From NCBI GenBank assembly GCA_031277885.1, contig JAITLM010000093.1:1-64000 (forward strand): 64,000 bases of DNA. The letters are read 5' to 3'. This stretch comes from Microbacterium sp. (GTDB taxonomy: Bacteria > Actinomycetota > Actinomycetes > Actinomycetales > Microbacteriaceae). Position numbers and translations under genes: made by a program. This document shows, in pieces, positions 8,620 to 17,311 of this stretch (position 1 is its first letter; every line of letters begins with the position of its first letter). The notes under the pieces are model-generated. The model was not told the origin of the DNA, did no database searches, and saw nothing but the letters and a program-made list of their open reading frames with translations.

Positions 8620-9362
8620 GCGCGCGGCCGGATCCCCAGGTCGATCACGTTCTCCAGCCCGACGACCACACCGCGCAGGTCCCGTGCGTAGGGCAGCGCG
8701 AGGCGGATCCCGGGGGCGTACGCCGCGGCCGACTGCACGGTGTCGTGCACGATCGACAGCGACTCCCCAGGGCCGGAGAGGATGACCTCCTGCTTCGCGA
8801 TCACGCCGGGGCGGCGCAGCGAATGCACGGGAACGCTCGCCACCTGCTGTCCGCGGGCGCGCTGATCGACGTGCGGTGCGTCCACGGGCCCGTGCTCGGC
8901 GCGCGCGGCGGCGATGAGCTCGGCGGTGCGCACGGCGGTGCCGCTGGGCGAATCGATCTTGGTGTGCTGGTGCGCCTCGATGATCTCCACGGATCCGAAG
9001 AACGGGGCGGCCAGGGCGGCGAGGGCCGTGCCGAGCACCGATCCGAGCGAGAAGTTCGGCACGAACAGGGCGCCCGTGCCGGCGGCTTCGATGGCCGGGC
9101 GGACCTGCGCGATTCGGTCGGAGGACCATCCGGAGGTGGCGACGAGGAGGTTGATGCCCCGGTCGGTCGCGGCGCGCACGATCTCGACGCTGGAGGCCGG
9201 AGTGGTCGCGTCGACCACGAGGTCCGCGCCGTCGAGCTCGTCCATCGTGCTGGCCGATCCGAGGACCGCCCCGATCTCGAATCCGTCGAGATGCGCGATC
9301 ACGTCGCCGATGATGGTGCCGAGCTTGCCGGAGGCGCCCACCAGGGCCACGCGCGTCGTCAT
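8616..9362 (-). CDS. dapB: 4-hydroxy-tetrahydrodipicolinate reductase
   Basis: Reduces the dihydrodipicolinate precursor in lysine and diaminopimelate (cell-wall) synthesis. The 248-residue length fits. The NAD(P)H loop is GASGKLG (9-15), and the catalytic block E129-A-H-Q-H-T-K-I-D-S-P-S-G-T carries the active-site histidines and lysine K135. TAGACT ends 6 bases before the ATG at 9362, suggesting leaderless transcription. The unusual point is its downstream partner: a 1,051-residue AfsR-like regulator overlapping by 4 bases. Confidence 0.96.
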   Translation of the reverse strand: MTTRVALVGASGKLGTIIGDVIAHLDGFEIGAVLGSASTMDELDGADLVVDATTPASSVEIVRAATDRGINLLVATSGWSSDRIAQVRPAIEAAGTGALFVPNFSLGSVLGTALAALAAPFFGSVEIIEAHQHTKIDSPSGTAVRTAELIAAARAEHGPVDAPHVDQRARGQQVASVPVHSLRRPGVIAKQEVILSGPGESLSIVHDTVQSAAAYAPGIRLALPYARDLRGVVVGLENVIDLGIRPRA

Positions 9363-9509
9363 GCCCTCAGTCTATTCAGCGCCTCGGACGCGGGAGCCTC
9401 CCGGCGCGGCGCACGAAGCCGAGCGTCATGGAAGCTCTCGATGCTCCGCGTCGTCGAGGCCCGCGACGCGTCCGAACCGCAGGGCCACGGCATCGATTAC
9501 CGTCGGATC

Positions 9510-9983
9510 ATGCCCACGTTCCGCATCGCGTCCCCCGAGGACGCCGACGCCCACGCCGTGCTCGTCGACTACTTCGCCCTGCGCGCGGCGGAGTTCCCCG
9601 GAGGCAGCTACTCCCCCACGTATCCGACCGCCGCGGCGTTCCAGGCTCCGGACGGCGTCTTCCTCCTGCTCGAGCACGAGGGCCGGATCGTCGGCTGCGG
9701 CGGGATCCGCCGTGTCGGGATGCCCGAAGGCGAGACGGACGTGTTCGAGATCAAGCACGTCTTCCTCCGCCCCGAGACCCGCGGCCGGGGCTGGGGACGG
9801 CTGCTGCTGGACGAGCTCGAGCGCCGCGCACGCCGCCTCGGGGCTGCCGCGCTGGTGCTCGACACCCACCACACGCTCGAGGCGGCGGGGCACCTGTACC
9901 GCAACAGCGGCTTCACCGAGATCCCGCGCTACAACGAGAACCCGAACGCGACCCGGTGGTACCGCAAGGAGCTTCGCGCATGA
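9510..9983 (+). CDS. GNAT family N-acetyltransferase
   Basis: A 157-residue acetyl-CoA-dependent acyltransferase. The pyrophosphate-binding loop is R91-G-R-G-W-G-R after VFLRPET, and the C-terminal FTEIPRYNENPNATRWYRK is common in the small-molecule or protein N-acetyltransferase subgroup of this size. TACCGT ends 6 bases before the ATG, matching a leaderless arrangement. It overlaps the next gene by ATGA. The substrate is unknown. Confidence 0.88.
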   Translation: MPTFRIASPEDADAHAVLVDYFALRAAEFPGGSYSPTYPTAAAFQAPDGVFLLLEHEGRIVGCGGIRRVGMPEGETDVFEIKHVFLRPETRGRGWGRLLLDELERRARRLGAAALVLDTHHTLEAAGHLYRNSGFTEIPRYNENPNATRWYRKELRA

Positions 9984-10414
9984 GGCTGTGGTCGGTGCAC
10001 CCGCAGCACTACGACCGGCAGGCGCTGACGGCGTGCTGGCGCGAAGGGCTGCTCGCGCAGGCCGTCATCGCGGATCCCACCCGCCGGGGCTATGCACACC
10101 ATCCCCAGCTCCAGCGCTTCCGCGAGACGCGCGATCCGCTCGCCGCGATCGGCGACTATCTCGCGGCCGTCGTCGACGAGGCGGATGCGCGTGGCTACCG
10201 CTTCGCCAGGGAGAAGATCCTCAAGACCGGGCCGGTCGAACGCATCCCGGTCCCCCGCGGTCAGCTCGAGTACGAGTGGGGACACCTGCTGCGCAAGCTG
10301 GAGGGGCGCACTCCGGAGCTCTGGGAGCGCTGGCGTGCGCTCCCCCTCCCGTCGCCCCATCCGCTGTTCACCGTCGTGGACGGCCCGATCGCCGGCTGGG
10401 AACGAGTCGGCTGA
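9980..10414 (+). CDS. Pyrimidine dimer DNA glycosylase/endonuclease V-like protein
   Basis: A 144-residue protein of the Pyr_excise family. The opening MRLWSVHPQHYDRQALTACWREGLL is the family signature and holds the residues that in T4 endonuclease V form the active-site N-terminus. The conserved GQLEYEWGHLL block lies near residues 94-104. It overlaps the GNAT gene by 4 bases and would be co-expressed with it. In cellular genomes the family is often annotated by similarity only, so UV-dimer repair is inferred. Confidence 0.8.
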   Translation: MRLWSVHPQHYDRQALTACWREGLLAQAVIADPTRRGYAHHPQLQRFRETRDPLAAIGDYLAAVVDEADARGYRFAREKILKTGPVERIPVPRGQLEYEWGHLLRKLEGRTPELWERWRALPLPSPHPLFTVVDGPIAGWERVG

Positions 10415-10435
10415 GCCTTCACTGCCCCTCGCGGC

Positions 10436-10520
10436 GCGACGATCAGCACACGAAGCGACGAACAGCACCCGGATCCGGCGAGATCATGTGCAGATCGTCG
10501 CAGGCTGTGCAGATCGTCGC
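10436..10520. repeat. 85-bp intergenic element of 19-bp-spaced direct and inverted repeat units
   Basis: Unit A1 GCGACGATCAGCACA (10436-10450) and A2 GCGACGAACAGCAC (10455-10468) are direct repeats 19 bases apart. After an 18-base centre, two identical units TGTGCAGATCGTCGC (10487-10501 and 10506-10520), again 19 bases apart, are the reverse complement of A with one mismatch. The whole element can fold on itself. It lies between two convergent genes (stop at 10414, stop at 10568) and has the same design as the element at 41810-41876. It is REP-like; function unknown. Confidence 0.7.
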
Positions 10521-10567
10521 TCCCCGCGAGCTCGCGCGACATGGCGGCCGCTCGACGTCGGAACGGG

Positions 10568-11170
10568 TCAGACCAGGAGCGGATCCGGGAGGCCGGTGCG
10601 CAGCTCCATCGGGAGGTGGCTCAGGTCGTTGTGCGCGACCAGGCTCCACGGGCGTCCCTGCTTCTGCGAGATCACGGTGAGGCCGCAGTTGGCCTGGTTC
10701 AGCGTCATCCAGCGCCACTCCGGGGCTTCCAGCACCTCGCGCACGAACCAGCTGATCACGAAGTTGTGGGTGATGAGCACCTCGTGCACGTCTCCCGGCT
10801 TGCGCACCAGGAACTCGTTCACGGCGTCGCCCATCTGCGCGCTTCCCGCCTCGATCTCGGCGTCGGTGATGGATCCGAAGAAGGGCTCGAAGACCGCCGG
10901 GGTCTCCTCCGTCATGCCGGTGGGCACGCAGTCGAACAGCAGAGCGGACGGCTCCGCCTCGACCGACGGGATCCGCTCCGAGATCGCGCGGGCCGTCTCG
11001 GCGGCGCGCAGGAGCGGCGAGTGCCAGATCGCGTCCAGCGGCAGGCCGGACAGCCGATCGGCGAGGAGCGCGGCCTGACGGCGCCCACGCGGCGAGAGGG
11101 GTCCGTCAGCGAGACCGTGCTCGGCGTCCTGATGCTCGCCGTGCCGGACCAGATAGATGTAATGCGTCAC
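10568..11170 (-). CDS. Histidine phosphatase (phosphoglycerate mutase-like) family protein
   Basis: A 200-residue protein. The phosphoacceptor motif LVRHGE is at 7-12 (H10) and the second catalytic histidine is H135 in LITHNF. The SPLLRAAETA block (51-60) is the conserved phosphate-pocket arginine region. The start is a GTG at 11170. This clade includes small-molecule phosphatases and phosphoglycerate-mutase-like enzymes; the substrate cannot be read from the sequence. Confidence 0.88.
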   Translation of the reverse strand: MTHYIYLVRHGEHQDAEHGLADGPLSPRGRRQAALLADRLSGLPLDAIWHSPLLRAAETARAISERIPSVEAEPSALLFDCVPTGMTEETPAVFEPFFGSITDAEIEAGSAQMGDAVNEFLVRKPGDVHEVLITHNFVISWFVREVLEAPEWRWMTLNQANCGLTVISQKQGRPWSLVAHNDLSHLPMELRTGLPDPLLV

Positions 11171-11254
11171 AACCCGCTCGCCTCGTCTCCGGCACGGTGG
11201 CCGGGGTGCTTCCAGCCTATGTCACAGATCGGACACGGCGACGGACCGATCCGG

Positions 11255-12307
11255 TCAGTTCGCCGCTCGGGTGAGCTCGGCCAGCTGTGCGCGGCCGAGG
11301 GCGACGCCGGCACCCTGCATCAGCTCGTCGACCTGCTCGGTGGCGAACGCGTTGACGATCGGAGCGGTGATCGTGCGCTGCGCGAGCAGCCAGCTGATCG
11401 CGACGGCGGCGACGGGGACCTGCAGCTCGGAGGCGGCGATGTCGAGCGCACGCAGCACCTTGATGCCGCGACGGTTGATGTTGCCGCGCAGCTGCATCCC
11501 GCGCACGCCCTGCAGCGCCTGCTTGGTGCGGTGCCTGCCGGACAGGAATCCGTGCTCGAGGGCGTGCGACGGGGTGACGGCGAGTCCCTGCGCCGCGGCC
11601 ACGAGCCGGAGGTCGCCCTCGAAGCCCGTCCGACGCAGGAGGTTGTAGGGCTCGTCCAGCACCTCGATGCGCGGGTAGCCGGCGGACGCCAGGATGCGCG
11701 CCTCCACGAGACGCTCTGCGGTGAAGCCGAAGGCGCCGAGCGCCCGGATCTTGCCGGTCTCGACGAGCCACTCGGCGGTGGCCAGCGTGTCCTCGAGGGC
11801 GCTGCCGTCGTCGACGGTGCCGTCGAGGTAGAGCACGTCGATGCGATCGACGCCGAGGCGGGTCAGCGATGCTTCCGCCGCGCGCACCAGGTTCACCGCT
11901 CCGATGCCCGGGTTGTCGGGGTGGCCGCCGACGCGCACGCTCAGGACGATGTCGTCGCGGTTGCCGCGCGTGGAGAGCCAGCGGCCGATGATGTGCTCGC
12001 TGCGGCCCGCCGCGAAGCTGTCGGCCGTGTGCACCGCGTTGCCGCCGAACTCGGCGTAACGGTCGAGGATGTGCAGTGCGGTGTCGGCATCGGTGTTCCA
12101 CCCGAACTCGGCGCCGCCGAGGATGAGCGGGAAGGTGCGGATGCCGGTCTCCGCAAGAGGCACGCGCAGGCTGGTGCCGATGCCGGGCCCGACCACGGGG
12201 ATCGGCGCGGAGGGATGGGGCGTGACCACGGCGGGCGCGCCCGTCGCCGCGGGTGCGGCATCGCCGATGGCGGACCCTGCCGTGGATCCGACGCTGAAGA
12301 GACGCAT
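11255..12307 (-). CDS. Aldo/keto reductase-fold protein lacking the catalytic tetrad
   Basis: A 350-residue AKR-fold protein with the family landmarks GRSEHIIGRWL (101-111) and EASLTRLGVDRIDVLYLD (145-162). The residues used for catalysis in active AKRs (Asp, Tyr, Lys, His) are not in place. The Asp of the usual DTA motif is H93 (AVHTAD), the Tyr is F98, the Lys position reads R125 (SVRVGG), and the His of the usual DLYxxH block falls at L161/D162. A roughly 50-residue Ala/Pro-rich N-terminal extension is also unusual. It may be a pseudoenzyme or have another chemistry. GGGGGTGA lies 5 bases before the ATG at 12307. Confidence 0.8.
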   Translation of the reverse strand: MRLFSVGSTAGSAIGDAAPAATGAPAVVTPHPSAPIPVVGPGIGTSLRVPLAETGIRTFPLILGGAEFGWNTDADTALHILDRYAEFGGNAVHTADSFAAGRSEHIIGRWLSTRGNRDDIVLSVRVGGHPDNPGIGAVNLVRAAEASLTRLGVDRIDVLYLDGTVDDGSALEDTLATAEWLVETGKIRALGAFGFTAERLVEARILASAGYPRIEVLDEPYNLLRRTGFEGDLRLVAAAQGLAVTPSHALEHGFLSGRHRTKQALQGVRGMQLRGNINRRGIKVLRALDIAASELQVPVAAVAISWLLAQRTITAPIVNAFATEQVDELMQGAGVALGRAQLAELTRAAN

Positions 12308-12452
12308 GCGATCACCCCCGTGCCTGCTGCGTTGTACTCGGTGGCGCACCCCCCGGTGCGTCCCTTCGAGAGTAAGCGAGGCCTCCGACAGTTCCGTTCA
12401 TTGAGTCGTCCAGGAGGCGAACAACTCGTAACGTTTCGATCACGAAGACGGG

Positions 12453-12497
12453 AAAGGCCCGTCATGTCCCCCTTTCGGTGGACATGACGGGCCTTTT
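12453..12497. terminator. Strong hairpin terminator of pnp
   Basis: AAAGGCCCGTCATGTCC and its exact complement GGACATGACGGGCCTTT form a perfect 17-bp stem around a 10-base loop. It lies 12 bases after the pnp stop on the minus strand; on the plus strand it is followed by TTTTCG. It also shields pnp from the region in front of the AKR-like gene. Confidence 0.85.
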
Positions 12498-12508
12498 CGT
12501 GCGAAGGG

Positions 12509-14785
12509 TCAGACCTCGGCGGTCTCCGCGGCCGGCTCGGCGGCCTCGGCCGGAGCCTCGTCGATGACGGGCTCGAGCGAGAGCTTGCCGCGGTCGTCGA
12601 TCTTCGTGATCTTCACGAGGATCTTCTGGCCGACGGAGAGCACGTCGTCGACGTTCACCACGCGCTTGCCACCGGCGAGCTTGCGCACCTCGGTGACGTG
12701 CAGCAGGCCGTCCTTGCCCGGGAGCAGGGAGACGAACGCGCCGAAGGTGGCGATCTTGACGACCGTACCCAGGAACTGCTCGCCGACCTCCGGGTTGGTC
12801 GGGTTGGCGATCGCGTTGACCTGGGCGCGGGCGGCCTCGGCCGAGGGGCCGTCGGTCGCGCCGATGTAGACGGTGCCGTCCTCCTCGATGGAGATCTGAG
12901 CGCCGGTCTCGTCCTGGATCGCGTTGATCGTCTTGCCCTTCGGGCCGATCAGCTCGCCGATCTTGTCGACCGGGATCTGCACGCTGATCACGCGCGGCGC
13001 GGTCGGCGCCATCTCGTCGGGGCTGTCGATCGCGGCGTTCAGCACGTTGAGGATCGTGAGACGCGCCTCCTTGGCCTGGGTCAAGGCCCCGGCCAGCACC
13101 TCGGAGGGGATGCCGTCGAGCTTCGTGTCCAGCTGGATCGCGGTGACGAACTCGCTCGTGCCGGCGACCTTGAAGTCCATGTCGCCGAGGGCGTCCTCGG
13201 CACCCAGGATGTCGGTGAGCGCCGCGTAGCGGGTCTCGCCGTCGACCTGGTCGGACACCAGGCCCATCGCGATGCCGGCGACGGGTGCGCGCAGCGGCAC
13301 ACCCGCGTTCAGCAGCGACAGGGTCGAGGCGCAGACGGAGCCCATCGAGGTGGATCCGTTGGAGCTGAGCGCCTCGGACACCTGACGGATCGCGTACGGG
13401 AACTCCTCGCGCGTCGGCAGCACCGGCACGAGGGCGCGCTCGGCGAGGAAGCCGTGCCCGATCTCGCGACGCTTCGGCGAACCCACGCGGCCGGTCTCAC
13501 CGGTCGAGTAGGGCGGGAAGTTGTAGTGGTGCATGTAGCGCTTGCTCGTCGTCGGGGACAGCGAGTCGATCTGCTGCTCCATCTTGAGCATGTTCAGCGT
13601 AGTGACGCCCAGGATCTGGGTCTCGCCGCGCTGGAAGATCGCGGAGCCGTGCACGCGCGGGATGACCTGCACCTCGGCGTCGAGCGGGCGGATGTCCGCC
13701 AGGCCGCGACCGTCGATGCGGACGCCCTCGGTGAGGATCCGGCCGCGCACGATCTTCTTCGTGACGGACTTGTAGGCGCCGGAGAACTCGGCGAGTGCGG
13801 CCTCGGGCTGCTCCCCCGCCTCGACGGCGGCGACGAGCTCGGCCTTGACGCGGTCCTTGATCGCGTCGTCGGCGTTCTGGCGCTCCTGCTTGTCGGCGAT
13901 CTGGTAGACGTCGACGAGCTCGGCGTAGGCGCGCTCCGCCACGAAGTCGTAGGTGCCCTCGCTGTACGGCAGGAAGACCGGGTAGACGCCCGGCTCCTTC
14001 GACGCCTGGGCGGCGAGCTCGGCCTGAGCCTTGACCAGCTGCGAGATGAACGGCTTGGCGGCCTCGAGACCCTGCGCGACGATGTCCTCGCTGGGCTTGG
14101 TGGCGCCGGCCTTGATCAGGTTCCAGCTGCCCTCGGTGGCCTCGGCCTCGACCATCATGATCGCGACGTCCTCGGTGCCGTCACCCTTGGTGACGACGCG
14201 ACCCGCGACGACGAGATCGAAGACGGCCTGCTCGACCTGCTCCGCGTTCGGGAACACGACCCACTGGTCCGCGTGCTCGCCGTGACCGGGGATGAACGCG
14301 AGGCGCACACCGGCGATCGGGCCGGAGAACGGCAGACCCGAGATCTGGGTCGAGGCGGACGCCGCGTTGATCGCCAGCGCGTCGTAGTACTCGCCCGGAG
14401 CGATGCTCAGGACGGTGATCACGATCTGCACCTCGTTGCGCAGGCCGTCGACGAACGACGGGCGCAGCGGGCGGTCGATGAGACGGCAGACCAGGATCGC
14501 CTCGGTGGAGGGACGGCCCTCACGACGGAAGAACGAGCCGGGGATCTTGCCGGCGGCGTAGGAGCGCTCCTCCACGTCGACGGTCAGCGGGAAGAAGTCG
14601 AAGCCCTCACGCGGCGACTTGCTGGCACTCGTCGCCGAGAGCAGCATCGTCTCCTCGTCGAGGTAAGCGGCGACCGCGCCCTGCGCCTGCTGCGCGAGAC
14701 GACCCGTCTCGAAGCGGACGGTGCGGGTGCCGAAGCGGCCGTTGTCGAGAACGGCCTCGGTGGCGGTGATTTCAGGACCTTCCAA
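12509..14785 (-). CDS. pnp: Polyribonucleotide nucleotidyltransferase (PNPase)
   Basis: A phosphorolytic 3'-5' exoribonuclease of the RNA degradosome, 758 residues. It has two RNase PH domains (about 1-230 and 330-560), a KH domain (about 590-650, with [18 protein letters not shown]) and an S1 domain (about 660-735, [18 protein letters not shown]). The tail is acidic and Ala-rich. The start is a TTG at 14785, chosen because AGAAGGAGA sits at the right distance and the family N-terminus ([15 protein letters not shown]) begins there. It has its own promoter-like hexamer and leader; rpsO, its usual neighbour, is about 29 kb away. Confidence 0.97.
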   Translation of the reverse strand: MEGPEITATEAVLDNGRFGTRTVRFETGRLAQQAQGAVAAYLDEETMLLSATSASKSPREGFDFFPLTVDVEERSYAAGKIPGSFFRREGRPSTEAILVCRLIDRPLRPSFVDGLRNEVQIVITVLSIAPGEYYDALAINAASASTQISGLPFSGPIAGVRLAFIPGHGEHADQWVVFPNAEQVEQAVFDLVVAGRVVTKGDGTEDVAIMMVEAEATEGSWNLIKAGATKPSEDIVAQGLEAAKPFISQLVKAQAELAAQASKEPGVYPVFLPYSEGTYDFVAERAYAELVDVYQIADKQERQNADDAIKDRVKAELVAAVEAGEQPEAALAEFSGAYKSVTKKIVRGRILTEGVRIDGRGLADIRPLDAEVQVIPRVHGSAIFQRGETQILGVTTLNMLKMEQQIDSLSPTTSKRYMHHYNFPPYSTGETGRVGSPKRREIGHGFLAERALVPVLPTREEFPYAIRQVSEALSSNGSTSMGSVCASTLSLLNAGVPLRAPVAGIAMGLVSDQVDGETRYAALTDILGAEDALGDMDFKVAGTSEFVTAIQLDTKLDGIPSEVLAGALTQAKEARLTILNVLNAAIDSPDEMAPTAPRVISVQIPVDKIGELIGPKGKTINAIQDETGAQISIEEDGTVYIGATDGPSAEAARAQVNAIANPTNPEVGEQFLGTVVKIATFGAFVSLLPGKDGLLHVTEVRKLAGGKRVVNVDDVLSVGQKILVKITKIDDRGKLSLEPVIDEAPAEAAEPAAETAEV

Positions 14786-14808
14786 GAGGTCTCTCCTTCT
14801 TTGTTTAG

Positions 14809-14835
14809 GCTCGCTCTCCCGTGTGGAGCGCGAGC
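14809..14835 (-). promoter_or_regulatory. Leader hairpin in front of pnp
   Basis: GCTCGCTCTCC and GGAGCGCGAGC form an 11-bp stem with one mismatch around a 5-base loop, 24 bases upstream of the pnp TTG. A smaller hairpin (14842-14861, GGATGC/GCATCC) lies just before it. Known pnp leaders in other bacteria carry an RNase III-cleaved stem used for autoregulation, so that role is inferred. Termination of the upstream gene is the alternative. Confidence 0.5.
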
Positions 14836-14867
14836 ATGGACGGATGCGCACAGAGGCATCCTGTTCG

Positions 14868-14873
14868 ATCCTA
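14868..14873 (-). promoter_or_regulatory. Putative -10 element of pnp
   Basis: On the minus strand the context reads GCTGATAGGATCG, containing TAGGAT about 80 bases before the pnp start. rpsO has nearly the same block (GCTGATAGACTTG) at a similar distance. No clear -35 was identified. Confidence 0.4.
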
Positions 14874-14901
14874 TCAGCGCGGCGCTGCGGAGTCCGCGCC
14901 T

Positions 14902-16842
14902 TCAGACCTCGCTGGGCTCGCGCACCCCGCGCTCACGGCCGAGGCGCACGTAGTCGTGGTGCTTCGCGCTGCGCCCGTCGCCCGCGGCGCGGCCGTGCAG
15001 CCGGCGCCAGACCCACGGCAGGGCGTGACGGCGCCACCACACGCCGGCGCCCGTGCGCTCGGTCGCGTGCAGGGCCTCGTCCAGCGCGCCGAGCTCATCG
15101 GCGAGGGGCACGCCGAGCGCGACGCCCGCCCGGTAGGCGAGGAAGCGGTGCCCTCGGCTGGAGAGGTGCACGAGGTCCTCCCCCCAGTTCGGCCGCTCGG
15201 CGAGCTGGGGGTGGAGGTCGGTGTCGAGCAGGATCGCGCCCTGGCGGCGGGCGATCCCCGCGAGTGCCGTGGCCCACGCGGAGAAGCGGCGGGCGTAGAC
15301 GCGGGCCGCCGGATTCCCCGGCAGGAACGCGGTCACCAGGAGCACGTCCGCACCCGCCTCGCGCAGCTGACGCACGGCGTCCTCGAGGCGCACGGCGAGG
15401 AGCGGGATCGAGACCCGCTGCTTCACGAGGTCGTTCGCCCCCACCAGGATCGACACGAGGTCGGGGCGCAGCTGCAACGCGCGCTCCAGCTGGGATCCGC
15501 ACACGTCTCCGACGCGCTTGGAGCGGATCGCGAGGTTCGCGTAGTCCAACGGCTCCCGCGCGGCCAGCAGCAGCGCGAGCCGGTCCGCCCAGCCGCGCAG
15601 CTCGCCCTCGGGGCCAGGGTCGCACAGGCCTTCGGTGAGCGAGTCGCCGAGCGCGACGTAACGGCGCCAGTGCTTGCGCTCCCCCGCGGGCGTGGGTTCG
15701 GGCCGCACGGCGCGGGGCGCGCGGAGACCCGCGTCGGCCCTGTGCAGGTCCTGCGCTTCGGCGAAGTAGCCGAGGAGCTGATCGCACACCGCGCTCCAGC
15801 TGCGCCCCTCGACCGCCTCGCGGCCGGCGCGGCCGAACGCCTGCCGCTTGCGCGCGTCGCCGGTGAGATCGCGCACCCGCTCGCGCAGGTCCTCCAGGTC
15901 GCCCGGGCGGTAGAGCCAGCCGTCGATGCCCTGGCGCACCAGATCCAGGGGACCTCCCCTGCCGGTCGCGACCACCGGGATCCCGCTCGCGTGCGCCTCC
16001 TGCAGGGTCTGCCCGAACGTCTCGCTCTCTCCGGTGTGCACGAAGACGTCGAACGACGCCATGGCCTGCGCGAGCTCGGGGCCGCTGAGATGTCCGAGGA
16101 ACACCGCGCCCGGAAGCAGCGACTCGAGTCGCGGACGGGAGGGACCGTCTCCCACGATCACCAGACGGACGCCCGGCAGATCGGCGAGCACGCGCAGGTC
16201 CTCGACCTGCTTCTCCGGGGCGAGCCGTCCCACATAGCCGACGACCGCCTCGGCGCCGAGACGGTGCTCCCATGCGCTCACGCGGCGGTCGGGGTGGAAG
16301 CGCTCGGCATCCACGCCACGCCCCCAGCGGCGCACCCTGTCGACGCCGAGGCGGGCGAGCTGCTCCTCCGACTCGGACGAGGGCGCGAGGGTGAGGGTGG
16401 CCCGCCGATGCAGCCGGGCGATGTGGGCCTCGGCGAGCGCCGTCGTCAGCGAGACCCCGTAGCGCGCGGCGTAGGCGGCGACGTCGGTCTGATACGCGGC
16501 GACCGCGGGCACGCCGATGCGCTCCGCGGCGAGCGCACCGCGCCAGCCCAGGGCGAACGGCGAGGCGAGGTGCACCACATCCGGGGCGTAGCGGTCCAGC
16601 GATGCGGACAGCCGGTGGGTGCTCGACGTCCCGACCCGCACGGTGCGGTAGCCCGGCAGCGCGACGGAAGGGATCGCCTCGACTCTGGCGTGCCCGATCA
16701 TGCGCGGCATGTCCACGGCGGCGGGGGCGTACACCCTGGCCTCGTGGCCGTGCCGCTCGAGGTGGCGAAGGATCTGCAGGACGCTCCCGGTCACGCCGTT
16801 CATGTGCGGGAGGAAGGACTCCGTCACGATCGCTGCTCTCAC
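14902..16842 (-). CDS. Fusion of family-4 glycosyltransferase and SGNH/GDSL hydrolase
   Basis: A 646-residue two-domain protein from the GTG at 16842. Residues 1-370 are a GT-B glycosyltransferase of the GT4 type: N-terminal [17 protein letters not shown], Rossmann block [17 protein letters not shown] (about 200-216) and the EX7E motif in [11 protein letters not shown] (273-283). A roughly 25-residue Pro/Arg-rich linker leads to an SGNH hydrolase with GDSL (399-402, nucleophile S401), GAND (468-471) and the D556-x-x-H559 dyad in EDLVHLS. Related GT4 enzymes mannosylate lipid anchors; the hydrolase could deacylate or deacetylate the same glycolipid. No signal peptide is seen. An ATG at 16875 is an alternative start. 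Confidence 0.85.
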   Translation of the reverse strand: MRAAIVTESFLPHMNGVTGSVLQILRHLERHGHEARVYAPAAVDMPRMIGHARVEAIPSVALPGYRTVRVGTSSTHRLSASLDRYAPDVVHLASPFALGWRGALAAERIGVPAVAAYQTDVAAYAARYGVSLTTALAEAHIARLHRRATLTLAPSSESEEQLARLGVDRVRRWGRGVDAERFHPDRRVSAWEHRLGAEAVVGYVGRLAPEKQVEDLRVLADLPGVRLVIVGDGPSRPRLESLLPGAVFLGHLSGPELAQAMASFDVFVHTGESETFGQTLQEAHASGIPVVATGRGGPLDLVRQGIDGWLYRPGDLEDLRERVRDLTGDARKRQAFGRAGREAVEGRSWSAVCDQLLGYFAEAQDLHRADAGLRAPRAVRPEPTPAGERKHWRRYVALGDSLTEGLCDPGPEGELRGWADRLALLLAAREPLDYANLAIRSKRVGDVCGSQLERALQLRPDLVSILVGANDLVKQRVSIPLLAVRLEDAVRQLREAGADVLLVTAFLPGNPAARVYARRFSAWATALAGIARRQGAILLDTDLHPQLAERPNWGEDLVHLSSRGHRFLAYRAGVALGVPLADELGALDEALHATERTGAGVWWRRHALPWVWRRLHGRAAGDGRSAKHHDYVRLGRERGVREPSEV

Positions 16843-17012
16843 GTGATCAGGATCCCGCTGGTTTCCGGCCCGCATCGCGCGGAACCCCCGCCGTCGCGGA
16901 GTGTTCACCGGATGCACCGCGATCGGCCACCCGGCGTCCGCCCCCACGCCCCCGGCCCGTCCCGTTCTGTTCTTCCGGGACTCGGCGGCGCGCCGGGGCT
17001 AGGCTGACGCGC

Positions 17013-17183
17013 ATGAGTACCGACGACACCGCCGCCGCGGACATGAAGCGAAAGTTCAAGGAGGCGCTCGAGAAGAAGAACGCCCAGCAGCACCGGGGCG
17101 AGGCTCACCTGGACGGCGACTCCTCCGTTCACGGCACCCACGCCGCGCAGACCAGGCGTGAGTTCCGCCGCAAGAGCGGCTGA
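17013..17183 (+). CDS. DUF5302 family small protein
   Basis: A 56-residue, highly charged protein (MSTDDTAAADMKRKFKEAL start; ends in RREFRRKSG). The pattern of an amphipathic KRKFKEALEKK helix followed by a His/Gly-rich middle and a basic RRxFRRKxG tail is that of DUF5302, a small actinobacterial family without known function. TAGGCT ends 7 bases before the ATG, so the mRNA is probably leaderless. A strong terminator follows within 20 bases. Confidence 0.85.
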   Translation: MSTDDTAAADMKRKFKEALEKKNAQQHRGEAHLDGDSSVHGTHAAQTRREFRRKSG

Positions 17184-17196
17184 TTCCGCATCCATC

Positions 17197-17234
17197 ACGA
17201 GGGGCGTCGACGAGCGATCGTCGACGCCCCTCGT
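17197..17234 (+). terminator. Terminator after the DUF5302 gene
   Basis: ACGAGGGGCGTCGACGA and TCGTCGACGCCCCTCGT form a perfect 17-bp stem around a GCGA tetraloop, 14 bases after the stop. Confidence 0.85.
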
Positions 17235-17311
17235 CGTGCGCATCCACGGAAAGCCGAGCGCATCCGCGGAAAGGGGTGGGAATCCACAGCGAGCGGGGTT
17301 AGCGTCGAGGG

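Noticed and set aside
5062..8691. Plus-strand open frame of about 1,200 codons opposite the AfsR-like gene
   Set aside because: It is the antisense of a gene with clear domain motifs, is Arg/Gly/His-rich with no family pattern, and runs through the exporter permease, terminator and dapB end.
10436..10520. CRISPR-like short repeats
   Set aside because: Units are only 15 bases, partly inverted, four in number, without 30-base spacers or cas genes.
12698..14953. Plus-strand open frame of about 750 codons opposite pnp
   Set aside because: GC-rich antisense frame without recognisable domains; pnp on the other strand is certain.
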